Shown: piece after piece, positions 19,317-29,569 of the stretch
Position numbering within the stretch: the stretch's first letter is position 1
Layout: each line of letters opens with the position of its first letter
Assembly (NCBI RefSeq): GCF_016107545.1
Contig: NZ_JABASS010000003.1
Span: 62,001 to 126,000, forward strand
DNA from: Psychrobacter namhaensis
GTDB taxonomy: Bacteria; Pseudomonadota; Gammaproteobacteria; Pseudomonadales; Moraxellaceae
Length of the DNA stretch: 64,000 bases
Direction of reading: 5' to 3'
Notes under the pieces: model-generated
The model's input: only the letters and a program-made list of their open reading frames with translations
Database searches by the model: none
Told to the model about the DNA's origin: nothing
Program-made: the position numbers and the translations under genes

Positions 19317-20909
19317 TTATACGACGCTCAAAGCTCTATTTATAGCCTGCTGCCATTTGTGCAGATGCGCCTCGCGGATATCAGCAGACATTTTAGGTTC
19401 AAAAACCCGATCAACTTGCCATGAGGTTTTTATAGTTGCTTCATCGTATAAACCCGCTTTTAACCCAGCAAGTAGTGCCGCTCCTTTGGCAGTGATCTCT
19501 GTATCCTTAGGACGCAGTACAGGCACATCCAATAAGTCAGCTTGAAACTGCATCAGTAAGTCATTGTTGGCCGCCCCGCCATCCACTCTTAGCTCGGTGA
19601 GAGGCTGAGGGCTGTCTTTTTGCATGGCGATCAGTACGTCATAAGACTGGTAAGCGACCGCCTCTAAAGCGGCGCGGGCAATGTGGGCTTTGGTCGTGCC
19701 GCGGCTCATACCCGTGATACTCGCGCTGATGTCCGTGCGCCAATAAGGGGCACCAAGCCCTGTGAATGCAGGTAACAATACCACGTCCCCACTATGGTCG
19801 ACTTGCCGCGCTAACGCCTCGATCTCACTGCTTTGTTGAATCATACCCAAATTATCGCGCAACCATTGGACAATGGCGCCAGCCATAAACACGCTACCCT
19901 CCAACGCATAAGTCACTTCTTTTTTGGGTGGTTGTAGCATACGTCGACCGGATTGTACGATCTGATCAAACGAGAGACTCTCTGGACGAGTGGTCGCAGA
20001 CTTTCGTTGCCAAGCAACGGTGGTCAATAGCTTATGCTCACTAAGCTTGGGCTCTTTGCCAATGTTCATTAGCATAAAGCACCCGGTACCATAAGTGTTT
20101 TTTGCCATACCCGCATCAAGACAACCTTGCCCAAAAAGCGCTGCCTGCTGGTCGCCCAGTACTGCATGGATGGGGATTTGTTTGGCAAACAGCCCTTTTT
20201 TGGTTTTACCAAAGTCACCATCAGAGGGTAGTACTTTGGGCAGCATCGTCATTGGTATCGCAAAACAGGCGCACAGCTCTTCTGACCACGCCATTTTATG
20301 AATATCATATAATAGGGTACGAGAAGCATTGGTCACATCAATGACATGCTCACCGCCAGTGAGCTTATATATGAGCCAACTGTCTATGGTACCAACAGCC
20401 AATTCATTTTTATTGGCGCGTGCACGCCACTTGGGATTATGCTCTAGTAACCAAGCGATTTTGCTGGCACTAAAATACGAGTCTAAGCGCAAGCCTGTGA
20501 TACGTTGCACAGCACTTGCCATGTCCTCATGACTGTCACTAGCTATGCTACTCGCGCGCTCAGCAGCAAGCGTTTTACAATAGCTTGCCGTACGCCTATC
20601 TTGCCAAATAATGGCCGGTGCTAAGGGTTTGCCTGTCTGCTTATCCCAAATGACAATAGACTCACGCTGATTGGTAATCGCAATACTGGTGACATCGGTG
20701 GCAAGCAGTCCTGCCTGATTGATGACGTCATGCGCACAGCTAATCTGTGTCTGCCAGATTTGTTGCGCGTCTTGCTCGACAAACCCCACTTGCGGTGTTT
20801 TCAATATCGTTGGCTGCTGCGCCATTTTGATCGGACGCGCGTGATCATCGTACAGTATCGCTCGGCTTGATGTTGTGCCTTGATCTAACGCCAAAATATA
20901 TCCTGTCAT
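19317..20909 (-). CDS. glpK: Glycerol kinase
   Basis: This enzyme phosphorylates glycerol to sn-glycerol 3-phosphate with ATP. The 530-residue product begins with the FGGY phosphate-binding motif LALDQGTTSSRAI. It also has TNQRESIVIWD, KNTYGTGCFMLMN, AFTGLGAPYW and LRVDGGAANNDLLMQFQADL, all typical of GlpK. E. coli GlpK is 502 residues. The extra length is mostly an insertion of about 30 residues between LLTTVAW and EVTYALEGSVF, close to residue 290. AGGATG sits before the ATG. No glpF or glpD is adjacent. Confidence 0.95.
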   Translation of the reverse strand: MTGYILALDQGTTSSRAILYDDHARPIKMAQQPTILKTPQVGFVEQDAQQIWQTQISCAHDVINQAGLLATDVTSIAITNQRESIVIWDKQTGKPLAPAIIWQDRRTASYCKTLAAERASSIASDSHEDMASAVQRITGLRLDSYFSASKIAWLLEHNPKWRARANKNELAVGTIDSWLIYKLTGGEHVIDVTNASRTLLYDIHKMAWSEELCACFAIPMTMLPKVLPSDGDFGKTKKGLFAKQIPIHAVLGDQQAALFGQGCLDAGMAKNTYGTGCFMLMNIGKEPKLSEHKLLTTVAWQRKSATTRPESLSFDQIVQSGRRMLQPPKKEVTYALEGSVFMAGAIVQWLRDNLGMIQQSSEIEALARQVDHSGDVVLLPAFTGLGAPYWRTDISASITGMSRGTTKAHIARAALEAVAYQSYDVLIAMQKDSPQPLTELRVDGGAANNDLLMQFQADLLDVPVLRPKDTEITAKGAALLAGLKAGLYDEATIKTSWQVDRVFEPKMSADIREAHLHKWQQAINRALSVV

Positions 20910-21269
20910 TACTCACATCCTGTCTTATTTTATACATTTTTGTCATTTGGGATTTTACAGCCGTCTCTGTTCTAATCGGCCATATTTTTTATTATCAACG
21001 CCCATCCCTCACGTCTTGCTAGTTAAGATACATAGCACATAAACGGCAGTCATTCAATGAAAAATAAGCCTATAATGAGCATTGACCCGTCACTATTGTG
21101 GCACTACAGTGTACGCTTTGTTATTGGTCACAAAACGCGCGACTGTGTTGACAGTCTACACTATCGTCCTCGCATGAATGGGAGTTAGCGACGTCAGTCG
21201 ATATTTTTAACAGGTTACGTGACTCTAAAATCAAATACCTTGTACTCTAATTAATGGCTTATGTGACTT
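20910..21269. other. Intergenic region between glpK and the efflux operon
   Basis: This 360-base spacer holds the divergent promoters. TATAAT at 21071-21076 and TTGACA near 21149 are isolated promoter-like hexamers without matching partners. I see no RNA gene or terminator. Confidence 0.4.
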
Positions 21270-22916
21270 ATGAAATTTGCTTTATCAACTCTGTCTACTG
21301 CGGTGTTGACGGTTACGCTCATGGGCTTAACTACCTCTGCCTTGGCAAGCGCCAACGAGAATAACACTGGGGCGCAAAATGAAGTAACGTCCGTCACTGT
21401 GACGCAAGTTGTGGACGCTGATGCTCAAGACGCGAGCACTACAAACAACATCACGCCTGCTAACACTGAGCAACAGCGTAAGCTGACACCTCTTATCGAC
21501 CCTATTACCCGCAAACGTATCGATAACAGCTATCCATTAGAAGTATCTAGCCTATTAAGCCTTGAGCAAGCGCAACGTATTTTGTTGCAAGTTTCCCCAA
21601 AAATTGCTGCCAATCAAGCAGCGATTGCCGCCAGCGAGTATCAAACTGACGCGCTCAAAACCATAGATAACCCTTTGCTATTTGCCCGAGTATCAGCCAG
21701 TGCTTACAACTTAGACGCGGATGTTGACTTATCGACGCTCAAAAACAACATTGTGAATGACGTCAACACCAGTGTTGATGATGTGATCCCATCCATTCCA
21801 CCACCCTTAGAACTCCCAAACTTCGGTGAGTTGGTTGGTGAACGTATTCCAGATTCATACGAATTAAAGCGCTCGAGCTCAACAGCTGGGGCAGGTCTTG
21901 GTGTGGTGTGGCCAATTTATACGGCTGGACGCACCACTGCTTTGACAGCCGCCTCCAATGCCCGCACCCAAGAAGCCGTAGCAGACAGTCTGTTGGACAC
22001 CAATGAGCTTTATGACACCTTAATTGAGCGCTATTTTAAGGCACAACTGGCGATCATTGCCGCCTATTTACGTGAAGACGCTTATGATACGTTACAGCAG
22101 ACCGACCATATGGCGCAGCGCCTTTTTGAAGAAGGGTTTATCTCGCGTGTGGATCGCTTAGAAGCCCAGTCCGCACTGGCTGATGCAAAGAGTGAGTCAG
22201 TCAATGCCAATAATGATGCCCGTCTGGCTATGATGGCGCTACAACGCCTACTGCGTACTGATTATCGCATCAAACCCACGACCCCTCTGTTTGTTTCCAG
22301 TCGTCCTTTACCAGACGTCACCTACTTTCAAGAGTTGGCGCTCAGTAATCACCCGGGGCTACAAAAAGTCGCTGCCAAACGAGCCCAGGCTGAGCAGTTA
22401 CACGCCCTATCAGACACCGGTTATAAACCGACCGTTATGCTCTATGGCTACGGACAAATAGAAAAAGACCCCAGCTGGGTCGCCGGAATATCTGCCAGCT
22501 GGAAGCTGTGGGGTGGAATCGATAAAACAGCGTCATTGGCATCGAGTAACGCCAAAATACGTCAAGCGGACCTGTCTGAGATTGAAGTCAGTGACAACCT
22601 ATTACTCTTGGTTGAGAAGAACTGGCACGATGTCAATAATGCCCAGTCACGTTATCAGGCGTTACAAAGCAATGTAGATTTGGCCGCAGAGGTACTGCGT
22701 TTGCGTCAATTGGGATTGCAAGAAGGTGTGAATACGCCAATCGATGTGGTACAAGCACAAACGCAGTCCCTCAAAGCACGTACTGAACAAGCACAAGCGG
22801 CGAATAGTTATGTACAGTCATTAGCCGCCCTTATGCAAAGCTGCGGTACACCTCTCGCCTTTAACGCTTATCTCAATGCAGCCGACATTCGGCTGCCGAC
22901 CTTGTATACTGAATAA
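21270..22916 (+). CDS. TolC-family outer-membrane efflux protein
   Basis: This 548-residue outer-membrane channel probably serves the HlyD/ABC permease genes that follow. A signal peptide spans residues 1-26 (LTVTLMGLTTSALA). The two-fold OEP repeat structure is visible: long alpha-helical heptad regions with QAAIAASEYQTDALKT near the start and FEEGFISRVDRLEAQSALADAKS near residue 290. The second half has LGLQEGVNTPIDVVQAQTQS. These are typical of TolC-family coiled-coil tunnels. An Asp/Asn/Thr-rich linker of about 50 residues follows the signal peptide. It is the first gene of a five-gene plus-strand group ending at 27670. Confidence 0.9.
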   Translation: MKFALSTLSTAVLTVTLMGLTTSALASANENNTGAQNEVTSVTVTQVVDADAQDASTTNNITPANTEQQRKLTPLIDPITRKRIDNSYPLEVSSLLSLEQAQRILLQVSPKIAANQAAIAASEYQTDALKTIDNPLLFARVSASAYNLDADVDLSTLKNNIVNDVNTSVDDVIPSIPPPLELPNFGELVGERIPDSYELKRSSSTAGAGLGVVWPIYTAGRTTALTAASNARTQEAVADSLLDTNELYDTLIERYFKAQLAIIAAYLREDAYDTLQQTDHMAQRLFEEGFISRVDRLEAQSALADAKSESVNANNDARLAMMALQRLLRTDYRIKPTTPLFVSSRPLPDVTYFQELALSNHPGLQKVAAKRAQAEQLHALSDTGYKPTVMLYGYGQIEKDPSWVAGISASWKLWGGIDKTASLASSNAKIRQADLSEIEVSDNLLLLVEKNWHDVNNAQSRYQALQSNVDLAAEVLRLRQLGLQEGVNTPIDVVQAQTQSLKARTEQAQAANSYVQSLAALMQSCGTPLAFNAYLNAADIRLPTLYTE

Positions 22917-23018
22917 CGATTTTATGTTACAAGATCATAGGGCGTGTTAATAGACGCTGATACCGATTATCACGCAACGACTCATACTATGACCAACCCT
23001 ATTGTGGATGACTGTTTT

Positions 23019-23882
23019 ATGACAAAAATAACTTCTAAATTACCAAGTGGGCTACAGCCTTTGTTAGCAACGTGGCGTATTGCGAACAACTCCAATATTT
23101 GGGCGCATTGCGCAAGCGTCGGTTTTTTTGGTTTTTTGTCCATTTTTCCAGTTATGGCCGTGTTTGTACTGCTTTATGGTCTCGCGTTTACTCCCACTGA
23201 GATACAAGCACAGATTTCACTGTTACGCGCCTTTATCCCTGATAGTGTTTATGACATTCTTAACGCACGTTTAAGCGAGTTACTCTCTAACACCACGTCC
23301 ACACTCACTTTTAGCCTAATTGTATCAAGCCTACTCGCTCTCTATGCTGGCTCTAAAGGCATAAAGTCTTTGATTATTCTTATCAATCTTGCCTTTCATA
23401 TCTCTCAAGAACGTAGCTTTATACAAAGCACGATTCGAGCGCTTGGTTTGACCTTGGGCGCGGTCGTGGTTTTGATCATAGCGATCTCCTCAATTGCTAT
23501 TATTCCTTTAGGGGCAGCCTATTTTCCCTTCCCTCAAGTCGCTAAGACGATTGCGCTTTGGAGCAGATGGCCGATATTGGCTGGTATCATCTTCTTAAGC
23601 TTTCTAAGTCTATATCGCCTAGCCCCAAACCGTGATGCCAGAGCGCTAAAAAAACTGATGCCAGGCGCCACTCTAGCGACTGTCCTTTGGATTGTGTTGT
23701 CTGTGTTATTTTCGATTTATGTGCAAAACTTTAATAACTACAGCGCTGAGTTTGGCGCGCTTTCAGCAGCCGTGGTCATTATGCTATGGCTTTATTATTC
23801 AGCATTTATCATCGCCTTTGGGGCTATTTTTAACTCTGAAATCCTAGAAAGCGCCAAACCTTATGCGGTTCGTGTGTATTAG
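23019..23882 (+). CDS. YihY/BrkB-family inner-membrane protein
   Basis: This polytopic inner-membrane protein of the YihY/virulence-factor BrkB family has about 287 residues from the ATG at 23019. Upstream in-frame starts are GTG 22944 and ATG 22989. I prefer 23019 because its first residues (LQPLLATWRI) line up with the usual family start. Five or six hydrophobic segments are visible. Family-like segments include GFFGFLSIFPVMAVFVLLYG, GSKGIKSLIILINLAF and LPGATLATVLWIVLS-type helices. The family was once mis-assigned as ribonuclease BN; its function is unsettled. It sits between the TolC and HlyD genes. Confidence 0.85.
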   Translation: MTKITSKLPSGLQPLLATWRIANNSNIWAHCASVGFFGFLSIFPVMAVFVLLYGLAFTPTEIQAQISLLRAFIPDSVYDILNARLSELLSNTTSTLTFSLIVSSLLALYAGSKGIKSLIILINLAFHISQERSFIQSTIRALGLTLGAVVVLIIAISSIAIIPLGAAYFPFPQVAKTIALWSRWPILAGIIFLSFLSLYRLAPNRDARALKKLMPGATLATVLWIVLSVLFSIYVQNFNNYSAEFGALSAAVVIMLWLYYSAFIIAFGAIFNSEILESAKPYAVRVY

Positions 23883-23930
23883 TAATAAACCCTTTACTCT
23901 CAACTTTATGGCTTTAGGAATCTCACTGTC

Positions 23931-25139
23931 ATGACTGACGCTACCAACGGATCAGACAACTCACGCAAGTTAAACGACTCAGAATCACCAACCACACCAA
24001 ACAGCCACGACAATGAGCAAACACCTGCCAGCCCTGACGTTGATGAAGGCAGTGCTGACCAATCGAGAGCGGCGCCCAATTATCAACGCACACCTGCAAA
24101 AACAAATAAGCCCGCCATGACAAAAAAAGGACTGCTCACTTTACTTTTTTTGATCGTAGTGGGCATCATCGCTTATGGTCTGTATAAGAGTAATCAGCAC
24201 AGCGAGCCTCAAGTTGTGACGCTACAAGGTCAAATGCAAATGCAGCAAACGTCTATTGCGGCAAAAGTGCCAGGCCGGATTGCTCAAATTTTAGTAACAG
24301 AAGGTGATATGGTGACGGTTGGTCAGCAGCTGATTGAAATGGACTCGCCTGAAATTAACGCCAAGATCAATCAAGCACGAGCCGGCAAGCAAATGGCACA
24401 AAGTCAGTTAGACAAAGCAGAAAATGGTGCCCGTCCACAAGAGATCGCTCAAGCAAAAGCGGCATGGCAAGCCAATAAGGCCGCGTCTGATTTGGCAGAA
24501 AACACGTATCAGCGCGTCAACCGCCTTTATGAAGAAGGGCTAATGGCACGGCAAAAACGCGATGAGGCGTATGCACAATACCTAGCCACCCAAGATCAAA
24601 CCGAAGCCGCGCGCTTGCAGTATGATTTGGCGATGGAAGGGGCGCGCAGTGAAGACAAATCAGCCGCGATGGCGCAAGTCGCCCAAGTCGACGCCCAACT
24701 AGAAGAAGCACTGGTAGCAAAAGAAGAAGCCAATTTAACAAGCCCTATCGCTGGTGTTGTTGATGATGTCATTGTTAATGCTGGTGAAGTTATCGGTCAA
24801 GGCGTGCCTATCTTGACGTTAGTCAACACCAATGATCAATGGGTGGTGCTAAACGTCACCGAGACGTATTTGAATCAGTTTGCGATTGGTCAGCAGTTTA
24901 CTGGTACGATTCCTGCTCTCTCGTCAGCCAATAAACCTTATACCAAACTGTTTACCGTCTATGCCACGTCGACGCTGTCTGACTTTGCTACTTGGCGCCC
25001 GACCAACAATGATGACGGCTTCGATGTACGTACTTTTGAAGTAAAAGCACGGCCAACGACTCCTGATGCACGTATTCGCTCAGGTATGAGCGTTATTGTA
25101 CGTATCAATCCCGCCCCTAATAATCAAAGCCAAGAGTAA
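23931..25139 (+). CDS. HlyD-family periplasmic adaptor (membrane fusion protein)
   Basis: This adaptor of 402 residues links an inner-membrane exporter to a TolC channel. The N-terminal 65 residues are hydrophilic and Asn/Pro/Ser-rich. One transmembrane helix follows (LLTLLFLIVVGIIAYGLY, about 66-85). Then come the first half of a biotinyl-lipoyl-like domain (AAKVPGRIAQILVTEGDMV), a long helical hairpin with ENGARPQEIAQAKAAW, and the second lipoyl half (LTSPIAGVVDDVIVNAGEVI). AGGAA precedes the ATG. The stop is 3 bases before the permease gene, so translation is coupled. Confidence 0.93.
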   Translation: MTDATNGSDNSRKLNDSESPTTPNSHDNEQTPASPDVDEGSADQSRAAPNYQRTPAKTNKPAMTKKGLLTLLFLIVVGIIAYGLYKSNQHSEPQVVTLQGQMQMQQTSIAAKVPGRIAQILVTEGDMVTVGQQLIEMDSPEINAKINQARAGKQMAQSQLDKAENGARPQEIAQAKAAWQANKAASDLAENTYQRVNRLYEEGLMARQKRDEAYAQYLATQDQTEAARLQYDLAMEGARSEDKSAAMAQVAQVDAQLEEALVAKEEANLTSPIAGVVDDVIVNAGEVIGQGVPILTLVNTNDQWVVLNVTETYLNQFAIGQQFTGTIPALSSANKPYTKLFTVYATSTLSDFATWRPTNNDDGFDVRTFEVKARPTTPDARIRSGMSVIVRINPAPNNQSQE

Positions 25140-25142
25140 GCC

Positions 25143-26468
25143 ATGCGCCTGACTAAGCTAAGTGGGGCTTTTGTCCGTAGCGCGGCCTACGAGCGACGGT
25201 TTTTAGCCAAAAATCCATGGGACTTTACCATGGTAGTCTGGATACCACTCGCAACTGTGCTGCTGATTTGGTGGATATTTTCCCGCACTCAGGTAACAGA
25301 TTTACCCATTGGGGTCATCGATCAAGACAGCGGCCCTATTGCCCACACTGCCGTACGTTACTTAGAAGCCAGCCCTACTCTGACGGTAAAACAGCGGTAT
25401 TATTCAGAGGCTGAGGCAGAGTCAGCCATCTTGCAACGTGATATTTATGCTATCGTCGTTATTCCTCATAACTTTTCTCGCAATATTTTATCGGGCAAGC
25501 CAGCCCCACTGATTTTGCAAGTAAACGCTCAGTACGGTACGCATTCAGGTATCATTCAAACCAGTGTCCAAACCATCGCAGGTACATTATCAGCAGGCGT
25601 TGAGATACAGCGTTTAATCAAGCAAGGCATGGCGCCGTCGCAAGCAGCAATCGCTTACTCACCGATTAAAATACAACGCATCAGCCTATTTAACGCAGCA
25701 ACCGACTATCAGCAGTTTTTAGCATCAACCGTTATTCCTGCGCTGCTACACATTTTGGCCATGGTTATCGGTGCGACGACCATGGGCCGTGAGCTGCGTG
25801 ATAGAAAACTTGGGCACTGGTATCGTTTTATTAATACCAGCCCGCCTAACTTGACCTTATGGACGCACCGTAAAACAAAATCAATCTTAGCAACAGATCA
25901 TCCAAAAAACCGTCAAGAAGGGTGCAAAAAGGATAAGATCCCTAGTAAAAGCACAGCTACCGAACAAATAGACGTTTTGGTGTTGTTGTTTGGCTTACTG
26001 GGGAAATATTTTTGGCCGATATTGGCCTATAGTGGTTGGGCGATGTTAGCGCTCTGGTTTGCCACCCCCCAAGAATCCATTGCCATCCGCTCAGTCACGG
26101 TCACCTATATCGGTCTGATACTACTGCTGACGCTGTCCTTTTGGCTCGGTGCTATTTTTACCTTAAGCTCATTCTCGTTACGGATGGGCCTGTCTTCTAC
26201 GGCGTTTATGTCAGCACCTTCTTACGCCTTTGCTGGCGTCACTTTTCCTTATATGGCCATTAGTGACAGCGCCCAGCGCTGGTCCAACGCTCTACCACTG
26301 ACCCATTATCTAAAGCTGCACATTGCACAATTGCAGATGCAGGCGCCTGTGGCGGTGTCGTTGCCGATTGTTTATGGGCTTACCCTTGCGACATCGATTG
26401 CGCTGTTTTTGACCGCGTTATTAACCAAACGCGCACTTTTGCATCCTGAACGTTGGGGGGCACGCTAA
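25143..26468 (+). CDS. ABC-2-type export permease, first subunit
   Basis: This 441-residue inner-membrane protein has one N-terminal transmembrane helix (about 28-48) and a periplasmic domain containing IGVIDQDSGPIAHTAVRYL. About five C-terminal helices follow, the arrangement of the ABC-2 permease type seen in YhhJ/YbhR proteins. A polar, Lys-rich insertion (about residues 240-280, including HRKTKSILATDHPKNRQEG) interrupts the cytoplasmic loop. The stop overlaps the start of the next permease (TAATG). No ATPase domain is in this protein or its neighbours. Confidence 0.88.
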   Translation: MRLTKLSGAFVRSAAYERRFLAKNPWDFTMVVWIPLATVLLIWWIFSRTQVTDLPIGVIDQDSGPIAHTAVRYLEASPTLTVKQRYYSEAEAESAILQRDIYAIVVIPHNFSRNILSGKPAPLILQVNAQYGTHSGIIQTSVQTIAGTLSAGVEIQRLIKQGMAPSQAAIAYSPIKIQRISLFNAATDYQQFLASTVIPALLHILAMVIGATTMGRELRDRKLGHWYRFINTSPPNLTLWTHRKTKSILATDHPKNRQEGCKKDKIPSKSTATEQIDVLVLLFGLLGKYFWPILAYSGWAMLALWFATPQESIAIRSVTVTYIGLILLLTLSFWLGAIFTLSSFSLRMGLSSTAFMSAPSYAFAGVTFPYMAISDSAQRWSNALPLTHYLKLHIAQLQMQAPVAVSLPIVYGLTLATSIALFLTALLTKRALLHPERWGAR

Positions 26469-27670
26469 TGTCACGGTCATCACACCATAATGTGTCTACC
26501 ACAGCAGCAGACTCAAAAGCACACTCGTCCTCACAAAAATTTTTAGGCAGTTTTTTACAAACCATAACAGATATCTTTTCTGATAAAGGCGTTCTTTTAC
26601 TATTAATGATTGCCCCTATCATTTATGGCTTCTTCTACCCTTGGCCGTATTCAACAGAAGTGGTCAATCATGTGCCAGTTGGTATCATTGATAACGACAA
26701 TAGCAATCTATCACGAACCATCGTGCGCTATGCCAGTGCCAGCCCCCAATTGGATACAAGACACTTTCTCAATGAACAAGAAACTAAAGAAGCCATGTGG
26801 TCAGATGAAATCGCTGGATACATGATTATTCCAAGCGGACTTGAGCAGCAAGTGTTGTCTGGAAAAGCCGCTTACGTCAGCGTCCTTGGTAATGGTGGTT
26901 ATTTTCTGTTAAATAAAAACGTACAGATGGGGTTCTTAAAAGCCGTTAGTACGGTATCAGCCGGTATTGAGGTTAAAAAAGAGGTAGCACAAGGCGCATA
27001 TTTAGCGACGGCAGCGGCCAACACTCAAGCGGTGCCATTAGAGATTACTCCTTTATACAATCAAACAGAAGGTTACGGCGCGTACGTCGTGCCAGCGGTC
27101 TCTATTCTTATTTTGCAACAAACACTTTTAATAGCGACGGCGATGCTGATTGGCACGCTATATGAGCAACGTCGCCATACCACCAGTGTTCGTGGCTGGC
27201 TTGGGCGTATTACGGCGCTTAGTATGTTCAGCTTCATTGTTGGCTGCTTTTATTATGGTTGGGCATTTGAGCTACATCACTATCCGCGCGGGCAAAACAT
27301 GCTTGGCAGCCTGCTATTTCTGCTGCTGTTTTGTCCGACCGTGGCGACGCTTGGGTGCGTACTGGGGCTTTGGTTCCGTCAGCGTGAGCGCAGTATGCAA
27401 ATTTTGATTTTCAGCTCCCTACCCATGTTTTTTGTCAGTGGCTATCCATGGCCAGCCAACCAGCTGCCCGAGTTTTTACAAATAATACGTTGGTTGATAC
27501 CCACCACCCCTGCTATTAACACCTCTGTCCAGCTGAACCAAATGGGCGCCAGTGTCTCACAAGTCGCTACTGGATTTTATGCGCTTGCTGCTTTATGGGT
27601 ATGTTACTTTGTCCTGCTCATGTTGATCCGCTGGCACAACTCTGTAAAGCAAGATAACGCCTTGCTCTAA
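26468..27670 (+). CDS. ABC-2-type export permease, second subunit
   Basis: This is the partner of the preceding permease, about 400 residues, with the same plan: N-terminal helix (LLLLMIAPIIYGFFYPW), periplasmic domain with VGIIDNDNSNLSRTIVRYA, and C-terminal helices. I place the start at ATG 26468, which overlaps the previous stop and has a run of six G just upstream; an in-frame TTG at 26453 is less likely. The two permeases probably form a heterodimer that works with the HlyD and TolC proteins. The substrate is unknown; drugs or lipophilic compounds are common for such systems. Confidence 0.88.
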   Translation: MSRSSHHNVSTTAADSKAHSSSQKFLGSFLQTITDIFSDKGVLLLLMIAPIIYGFFYPWPYSTEVVNHVPVGIIDNDNSNLSRTIVRYASASPQLDTRHFLNEQETKEAMWSDEIAGYMIIPSGLEQQVLSGKAAYVSVLGNGGYFLLNKNVQMGFLKAVSTVSAGIEVKKEVAQGAYLATAAANTQAVPLEITPLYNQTEGYGAYVVPAVSILILQQTLLIATAMLIGTLYEQRRHTTSVRGWLGRITALSMFSFIVGCFYYGWAFELHHYPRGQNMLGSLLFLLLFCPTVATLGCVLGLWFRQRERSMQILIFSSLPMFFVSGYPWPANQLPEFLQIIRWLIPTTPAINTSVQLNQMGASVSQVATGFYALAALWVCYFVLLMLIRWHNSVKQDNALL

Positions 27671-27700
27671 GGCACATTTAACAGACAACAATCAGCCAAA

Positions 27701-27733
27701 AAAAAGCGCCCACAACATTAGTGGGCGCTTTTT
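27701..27733. terminator. Bidirectional terminator between the export operon and sthA
   Basis: GCGCCCAC and GTGGGCGC pair perfectly around AACATTA, with A-runs on the left and T-runs on the right. It can end both the plus-strand operon (27670) and minus-strand sthA (27758). Confidence 0.93.
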
Positions 27734-27757
27734 GTATTTATTTTAGACTGTCAGATC

Positions 27758-29407
27758 TTAAAAAACCCGATTCAAGCCGTTCAATGCAGCCACGCGGTAA
27801 GCTTCTGCCATCGTTGGATAGTTGAAAGTCGTATTGACAAAATACTCAAGCGTATTATTGCTCTTACACTTCATTACTGCTTGGCCAATATGGATAATCT
27901 CTGAAGCATGGTTACCGTAGCAATGTATGCCTAGGATTTCTAGCGTATCACGATGGAACAAAATCTTTAGTACGCCCGAACGTTCACCGATGATTTGTGC
28001 CCGTGCCAAATGTTTAAAGAACGCTTGACCCACTTCATAGGGGACTTTTTCATCCGTCAGCTCTTGCTCTGTTTTACCGATACATGAGATTTCAGGAATC
28101 GTATAAATACCCGTCGGTACACTAGATACTGGCTCAGCATCACTGTCACCCACCATAAAGGCAGCGGCACAGCGCCCTTGGTCATAAGCAGCAGACGCAA
28201 GCGATGGCCAACCAATGACATCCCCAGCCGCATAAATATTTTCGATCTCAGTACGATACGTGTCATCCACTTTTAATTGACCACGACTGTTTGCTTTGAG
28301 ACCAATGGCTTCTAAGTTTAAACCTTCCGTATTACCTGAGCGACCATTTGACCAGAGAATGGCATCAGACTTGATTCTTTTGCCACTCTTGAGATGTAAG
28401 ACCACATAATCATCATGAGTCTCCAGATAATCAATCTCTTCGTTACTCCGGATAAGCACACCAAACTGTCTAAAGTCATGCGCGATAGCATCACTAATTT
28501 CACTGTCTAAGTAGTTGAGTAGCTGATCTTGGTTATTGATTAAGTCAACTTTATAGCCAAGACCGGTAAAAATAGAGGCATACTCGCAACCAATGACACC
28601 GGCACCATAAATGATGATTTTTTTAACCACATAATCCATTTGCAAGATCTTGTCAGAGTCAAAAACGCGTGGATGGTTAAAATCTAGAATATCAGGACGA
28701 TAAGGACGGCTACCGACGGTGATAATCGCTTTATTAAAAGTGATGGTTTCATAAACATTGTCATCCACTTCAATACGCAGCGTGTGGGCGTCGACAAAGC
28801 TCGCCCACCCTTGAATGACTTCAATACGATTGCGCTCATAGAATCGTGTATGCGTACTGACTTGACGACGGATCACTTGACGCGCCTTAGCCAACACTTC
28901 ATTTAGCGGCACTTGCTTATATTCCATCGCCTTGGTAAACATAGGATCACGGCGAAAGTTAATCAAGTTAAATACGGATTGGCGTAATGCCTTACTGGGA
29001 ATGGTACCGACATGAGTTGAATTACCGCCTACTTGGTCACGCGGATCGACCACGACGACTCTTTTGCCAGATTTGGTCAGCTTCATGGCCGCCGCTTCAC
29101 CAGCTGGACCTGCCCCTAAAACAACGGCATCGTATTCATACTCGTGATTGTCACTTTTTAGACGGCGAGAGTCTTTAGTAAAACCGGATTTGATATCAAT
29201 TCGCGTGTCATCGAGCGGATTAACAAGGTCAGGATGATGCATGACATCATCAGTGACCTGCTCGTGGGTTTGCTCTATTTTTTGCTTTTTGTTTTTACCT
29301 TCGGTATGTTCAGGGCTTGGCACGTGTCCGCTTGATTTATTTGATACTTCGGTATGAACGTCTTTACCCGTATCATTGGTCTCGTCAATTGCACTTTTAC
29401 TTACCAT
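27758..29407 (-). CDS. sthA: Soluble pyridine nucleotide transhydrogenase
   Basis: This FAD flavoprotein transfers hydride between NADPH and NAD+ in the cytoplasm. FAD-binding [13 protein letters not shown] is at about residue 97, NAD(P)-binding [15 protein letters not shown] at about 265, and the third FAD contact is [17 protein letters not shown]. The redox-disulfide site of related dihydrolipoamide dehydrogenases reads [16 protein letters not shown] here, with no cysteine pair, as expected for SthA. The usual length is about 465 residues; this one has 549 because of a charged, low-complexity N-terminal extension of about 85 residues. AGAGGA precedes the start ATG at 29407. A shorter in-frame start near residue 55 (MHHPD) is possible. 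Confidence 0.93.
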   Translation of the reverse strand: MVSKSAIDETNDTGKDVHTEVSNKSSGHVPSPEHTEGKNKKQKIEQTHEQVTDDVMHHPDLVNPLDDTRIDIKSGFTKDSRRLKSDNHEYEYDAVVLGAGPAGEAAAMKLTKSGKRVVVVDPRDQVGGNSTHVGTIPSKALRQSVFNLINFRRDPMFTKAMEYKQVPLNEVLAKARQVIRRQVSTHTRFYERNRIEVIQGWASFVDAHTLRIEVDDNVYETITFNKAIITVGSRPYRPDILDFNHPRVFDSDKILQMDYVVKKIIIYGAGVIGCEYASIFTGLGYKVDLINNQDQLLNYLDSEISDAIAHDFRQFGVLIRSNEEIDYLETHDDYVVLHLKSGKRIKSDAILWSNGRSGNTEGLNLEAIGLKANSRGQLKVDDTYRTEIENIYAAGDVIGWPSLASAAYDQGRCAAAFMVGDSDAEPVSSVPTGIYTIPEISCIGKTEQELTDEKVPYEVGQAFFKHLARAQIIGERSGVLKILFHRDTLEILGIHCYGNHASEIIHIGQAVMKCKSNNTLEYFVNTTFNYPTMAEAYRVAALNGLNRVF

Positions 29408-29569
29408 GGTGTCCTCTTTATTTATTGGTTCTATTTAAGGTGTGTATGTAAGAGTTGATATTTTTCAAATTTAAGCTGGCTAGCAAAGGTTTGCTTACCA
29501 TACATCGTGAGTGTAGGAAATTTTTACAATGTTGATGACAGCAACCACTATATATAAGACAGTATCTCA

